From Bacteroidaceae bacterium (GTDB lineage: Bacteria > Bacteroidota > Bacteroidia > Bacteroidales > Bacteroidaceae), in the NCBI GenBank assembly GCA_017464345.1, contig JAFUAH010000001.1, positions 1-64,000 on the forward strand: a stretch of 64,000 bases of DNA, in the 5' to 3' direction. The translations under genes were made by a program, and so were the position numbers. Shown here one piece after another: positions 61,319-64,000 of this stretch (its first letter is position 1; each line of letters starts with the position of its first letter). Below the pieces are notes generated by a model. That model saw only the letters and a program-made list of their open reading frames with translations, was not told the origin of the DNA and made no database searches.

Positions 61319-64000
61319 TTATTTGAGGAACACTTTTTTTCCATTTATAATATATAGTCCACGATTCGGATTCAGAACCCGACGCCCCAGAAGGTCGTAG
61401 ATACCCGTCTTCGCTTTCACGTCTTCATCTTCAATTTCAGAGAGTCCCGTTCCGCCCTCGCCCAAGGTGAAATCAGTGACACGATTCACCATCGTATTCA
61501 ACGCACGCACATCTGTGGCCGAGAGTTCGCGGCTGTGAATCATCAAATCGTCGATGTAGCAGTCGGCCGACCCCCAGTCCGATCCGACTCCCAGATAGAA
61601 GTAACGCATAGCCGTCACTTTCTCCAGCAGGTCGGCGTATGGGATGGTCTTTGCAGTCGTAGCCCCAGTACTGGAAGTTACCTTGTGGAGGGTTTTCTTC
61701 GTTCCATTTACGTAAAGACTGACGCCATTAGTCTCCCCTACGGTAACTGTCACCCAGGCCCATTGGCCAACAGGGATATCAGTGAAGGCTCCATTGTCGG
61801 GATGATTGATGGCAAAAGTTGTACCAGCATTGTCGTTATAGCCAATGGCGGAATTGCCCGTAAGGAAGAAACGAGGGGAAGCAACAGTGGGCAATGTCCC
61901 GTTGAAGAATCCCCAAATACCATTCCACTGGTCATCCGCCGTTCGTTTTATCCATAGACTAACGCTGAAGCCATTCAGTTCCGTGCGGTTGAGCAACGGG
62001 TTAGGCATACGGGTCTGTGAATTCTTTCCCTTGTCTCCCACCGACTGATGCACCACGCTACCAAAACGGCTGTAGTCCGTGGTCAGAACAGGCTTGGTGC
62101 CCGTGGTTCCGAAATAGGTCTTTTCCGTCGTATTATAGGCATTGATGCAGGGCGAGGCATTGAAATCGTAGTAAGCGACCAACGCACTCAGATAGTCGCC
62201 AGCCGGTATAACCTCCTTCTGCGCTTTCACATTGTAGGCCTGTTCCCAGTAATAGTTGCCACACTCCAGACGGGCAGTCAGTACAACTGGGGTAACAGTC
62301 TCGCGGGGCGAATATTTGCCCGTTTCATCGATAACATCGGGGGCAGATGAAGTCCAACGGAGTATGGCATTGTCCGTCGGGGTATACATCAGTTCCAGAT
62401 TCGTGGAGTAAGTGCCGCCCTCCTTCACCGGGACGGGATGATTGACAAAATTCGTAGCCACGGCATACTGCGGAGCTAACTTATATCCCCAGACAGGAAC
62501 GCCGCTGGAGGCCACGGCCGTGAAAGCCACGGCCTCCATCCCAGAGGTTTTGTAGTTTGCAGTTGTAGAACCATTGACGTGCTGGGGAAGGAAGACACCA
62601 TAATACGTGGTTGTGCCCAACTTCAATGTCAGGTACGACGTTCCTGCCTTCACCGACCACGTGCCGGAGTATGCACCCGTCACTCTGCCTTCAGCTGTCA
62701 GTGTCAATTCCGTGGGAGTCACCTCTTCGTAAGCATTGTGGTTAAGTTTGTAGGGATGCAACATAAAGTAATATGTGCCGGCTATTTCGTCAGCCGTATA
62801 TAGAGAGAGCGAAGCAATGTCGGCATCGGTCAGTGTCTCCCCGCGATAGCAGAAGGGCGCAGCCACGAGCCAATCTTTCTCGTTGAGGAAGAGCTGGTGG
62901 GTACGCACCTGATGACCAGCCGTGCCGTCGTTGAATTTCGTGTGATAGACTACGAACGAACGTCCTTGAGCATCCTGGCATGCGGAGTTATGACCCTGGG
63001 CACACTCGCCAACGTTCTGCAAGCCCCAGCCGTTGTAAGCGCCCAGGAGCTTCATTCCACGATTTGTAGCAGCATTGGGGCCAAAGTTCAGTTGATATCC
63101 CGTGTAGGTGGCTGCAGTTCCCGTAGCATCGACGTAAGGGCCATCGGGTTTCTCCGAACGGAAGATGCGCATCTCATAGCCTCCGTCGGGAGCAAAGCCA
63201 CCGTAGCTCATGAAGAGATAGTAGTAGTGGCCGATGTGCTGGATATAGGGGCCCTCGCCACTGACATAATATCCGCCAGCTATGCGCTTACCGAAGTAGG
63301 GGTCACTGGTAAAGTTGGCCCCTTTCGTGTCAAAATCTGATGTGTAGGTATAGGTGTAATCACGCAGACCAGTCTCCTTGTCCAGTTTCAACATGAAGAT
63401 GCCACCGCTCCAGGAACCGTATGCCAGCCACAACTCACCCTCCTCGTCAAAAAAGGCACAGGGGTCGATACAGTTGGGCCAGTAGGTGCCCCAACGTCCC
63501 TGCTGATTGTAGCGTGCAGGCAGGGAAGACAGAGAACCAAGAGCCACCTCCATGTCGGTATTCTTGTAGCTGGGGGCAGCTATGGCCTTGTCCGTACGGT
63601 CATTATGGCTTCCACCTGTGAACCCGCCCATCACCACGGGACCCTGATAAGTGAAAGGCCCTGTAGCCGAAGGAGCCGTAAGCAGGATAACCACACTGGC
63701 CCAGTTATCACCGTTCAGGCTCAGGTACATGCACCACTTCTGCATCGTCTCGTTCCAAACGATGTCGGGGGCCCACATGTCGCCGTTCACCCATGTCTCC
63801 TTATTCTCGGCATACCACGAACACCAGGCTTCGGCATCCACCTGTGGGAAGTCCACTTGCTGCCCCTGATAGTTCTTCACCTGCTTGACCGCCTGCTCGT
63901 TGAAGGCTGTAGCAAAACCGCAACGCGTGCCATTGGGCTTGGCAAAGGTCTGGTTGCCAGCCGAGAGGCCTGTGAACGTCACCAAGTCGCGACTCGATGC
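61319..64000 (-). CDS. Secreted GH43 arabinanase-like enzyme with LamG domain (5' end outside window)
   Basis: At least 893 residues; the frame is open to the window edge (ASSRDLVTF precedes the first internal GTG, matching the usual SxDLxxW segment of GH43). Residues 50-370: GH43 propeller with MWAPDIVWNE, IDPCAFFDEEG and SGEGPYIQHIGHYYYLF (acid Glu), resembling endo-1,5-alpha-L-arabinanases. Then Ig-like linkers and a LamG/concanavalin domain (residues 640-810, FSVSLWIKR, YIDDLMIHSREL). The end (GIYDLLGRRV, RGLYIINGKK) resembles Bacteroidetes secretion-sorting tails, suggesting type IX export. Confidence 0.88.
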   Translation of the reverse strand, partial: ASSRDLVTFTGLSAGNQTFAKPNGTRCGFATAFNEQAVKQVKNYQGQQVDFPQVDAEAWCSWYAENKETWVNGDMWAPDIVWNETMQKWCMYLSLNGDNWASVVILLTAPSATGPFTYQGPVVMGGFTGGSHNDRTDKAIAAPSYKNTDMEVALGSLSSLPARYNQQGRWGTYWPNCIDPCAFFDEEGELWLAYGSWSGGIFMLKLDKETGLRDYTYTYTSDFDTKGANFTSDPYFGKRIAGGYYVSGEGPYIQHIGHYYYLFMSYGGFAPDGGYEMRIFRSEKPDGPYVDATGTAATYTGYQLNFGPNAATNRGMKLLGAYNGWGLQNVGECAQGHNSACQDAQGRSFVVYHTKFNDGTAGHQVRTHQLFLNEKDWLVAAPFCYRGETLTDADIASLSLYTADEIAGTYYFMLHPYKLNHNAYEEVTPTELTLTAEGRVTGAYSGTWSVKAGTSYLTLKLGTTTYYGVFLPQHVNGSTTANYKTSGMEAVAFTAVASSGVPVWGYKLAPQYAVATNFVNHPVPVKEGGTYSTNLELMYTPTDNAILRWTSSAPDVIDETGKYSPRETVTPVVLTARLECGNYYWEQAYNVKAQKEVIPAGDYLSALVAYYDFNASPCINAYNTTEKTYFGTTGTKPVLTTDYSRFGSVVHQSVGDKGKNSQTRMPNPLLNRTELNGFSVSLWIKRTADDQWNGIWGFFNGTLPTVASPRFFLTGNSAIGYNDNAGTTFAINHPDNGAFTDIPVGQWAWVTVTVGETNGVSLYVNGTKKTLHKVTSSTGATTAKTIPYADLLEKVTAMRYFYLGVGSDWGSADCYIDDLMIHSRELSATDVRALNTMVNRVTDFTLGEGGTGLSEIEDEDVKAKTGIYDLLGRRVLNPNRGLYIINGKKVFLK

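Overview
The window looks like a chromosome segment of a Bacteroidales bacterium, most probably Prevotellaceae. The evidence is: type IX secretion regulators (PorX, PorW) and secreted proteins with PorSS-type C-termini; promoters of the Bacteroidetes form TAnnTTTG, in one clear case TTTG-N20-TAnnTTTG; almost no Shine-Dalgarno sequences; family-typical proteins such as DUF4834, PglZ-fused PorX, KorAB and a K+-dependent membrane pyrophosphatase; and a moderately GC-rich, mostly housekeeping gene set. No rRNA, CRISPR array, prophage or intact insertion sequence is visible. One 28-codon transposase remnant is present.

Layout. 1-430: the tail of an unknown gene and a 22-bp repeat array. 0.4-10.2 kb: typA, a secreted EEP-family hydrolase, a secreted M16 peptidase, dsbD, pckA. 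10.5-15.1 kb: two lipoproteins (one with WG repeats behind a long structured leader), upp and a YafQ-type toxin-antitoxin pair. 15.2-18.6 kb: the 2-oxoacid:ferredoxin oxidoreductase pair korA-korB, interrupted by a small GxxExxY nuclease-like gene framed by inverted repeat arms. 18.6-25.4 kb: tRNA-Arg, a second 22-bp array, DUF4834-pssA-psd (phosphatidylethanolamine synthesis), then divergently dnaE, trxA and a small conserved gene. 25.4-33.3 kb: prsW, and a minus-strand series aroA, small membrane protein, porW, porX, tsaE. 33.4-40 kb: tRNA-Pro, hppA, two secreted proteins of unknown role, a GH43 enzyme, aroB. 40.2-44.7 kb: three tandem FKBP isomerases (cytoplasmic, lipoprotein, exported) and a CotH/ricin-like secreted protein. 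44.8-50.9 kb: an AsnC/Lrp regulator, a fused C26-M19 peptidase, an M28 lipoprotein, sufE, a dihydrouridine synthase, a U32 protein. 51.1-57.2 kb: epimerase, rnr, an orphan ABC ATPase, a GH20 hexosaminidase. 57.2-64 kb: tatC, tatA and two probable Tat clients (an aldo/keto reductase and a polyferredoxin), then a GH43-LamG enzyme that runs off the right end.

The most unusual aspect is the repeat biology. (1) A 9-bp unit, CACGAATTW, occurs in inverted pairs. One pair tightly frames the GxxExxY gene within korA-korB. Two gene-less pairs sit just past the stop codons of korB and dsbD, and degenerate single arms lie elsewhere. This resembles a mobile unit with non-autonomous derivatives. (2) Other 7-, 8- and 9-bp degenerate tandem repeats, often as inverted pairs, lie at gene boundaries. 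They also occur in frame inside proteins, where they make low-complexity linkers (DsbD, DusB, TatA, the polyferredoxin) or terminal codons (TsaE, the C26-M19 protein). (3) A 22-bp tandem element with a GC-rich purine-pyrimidine head occurs twice. (4) A TTGCATAACCCC element occurs twice at gene 3' ends. The polyferredoxin also carries a twin-arginine motif in mid-protein, between a membrane half and a multi-cluster half, and is encoded next to tatA-tatC.
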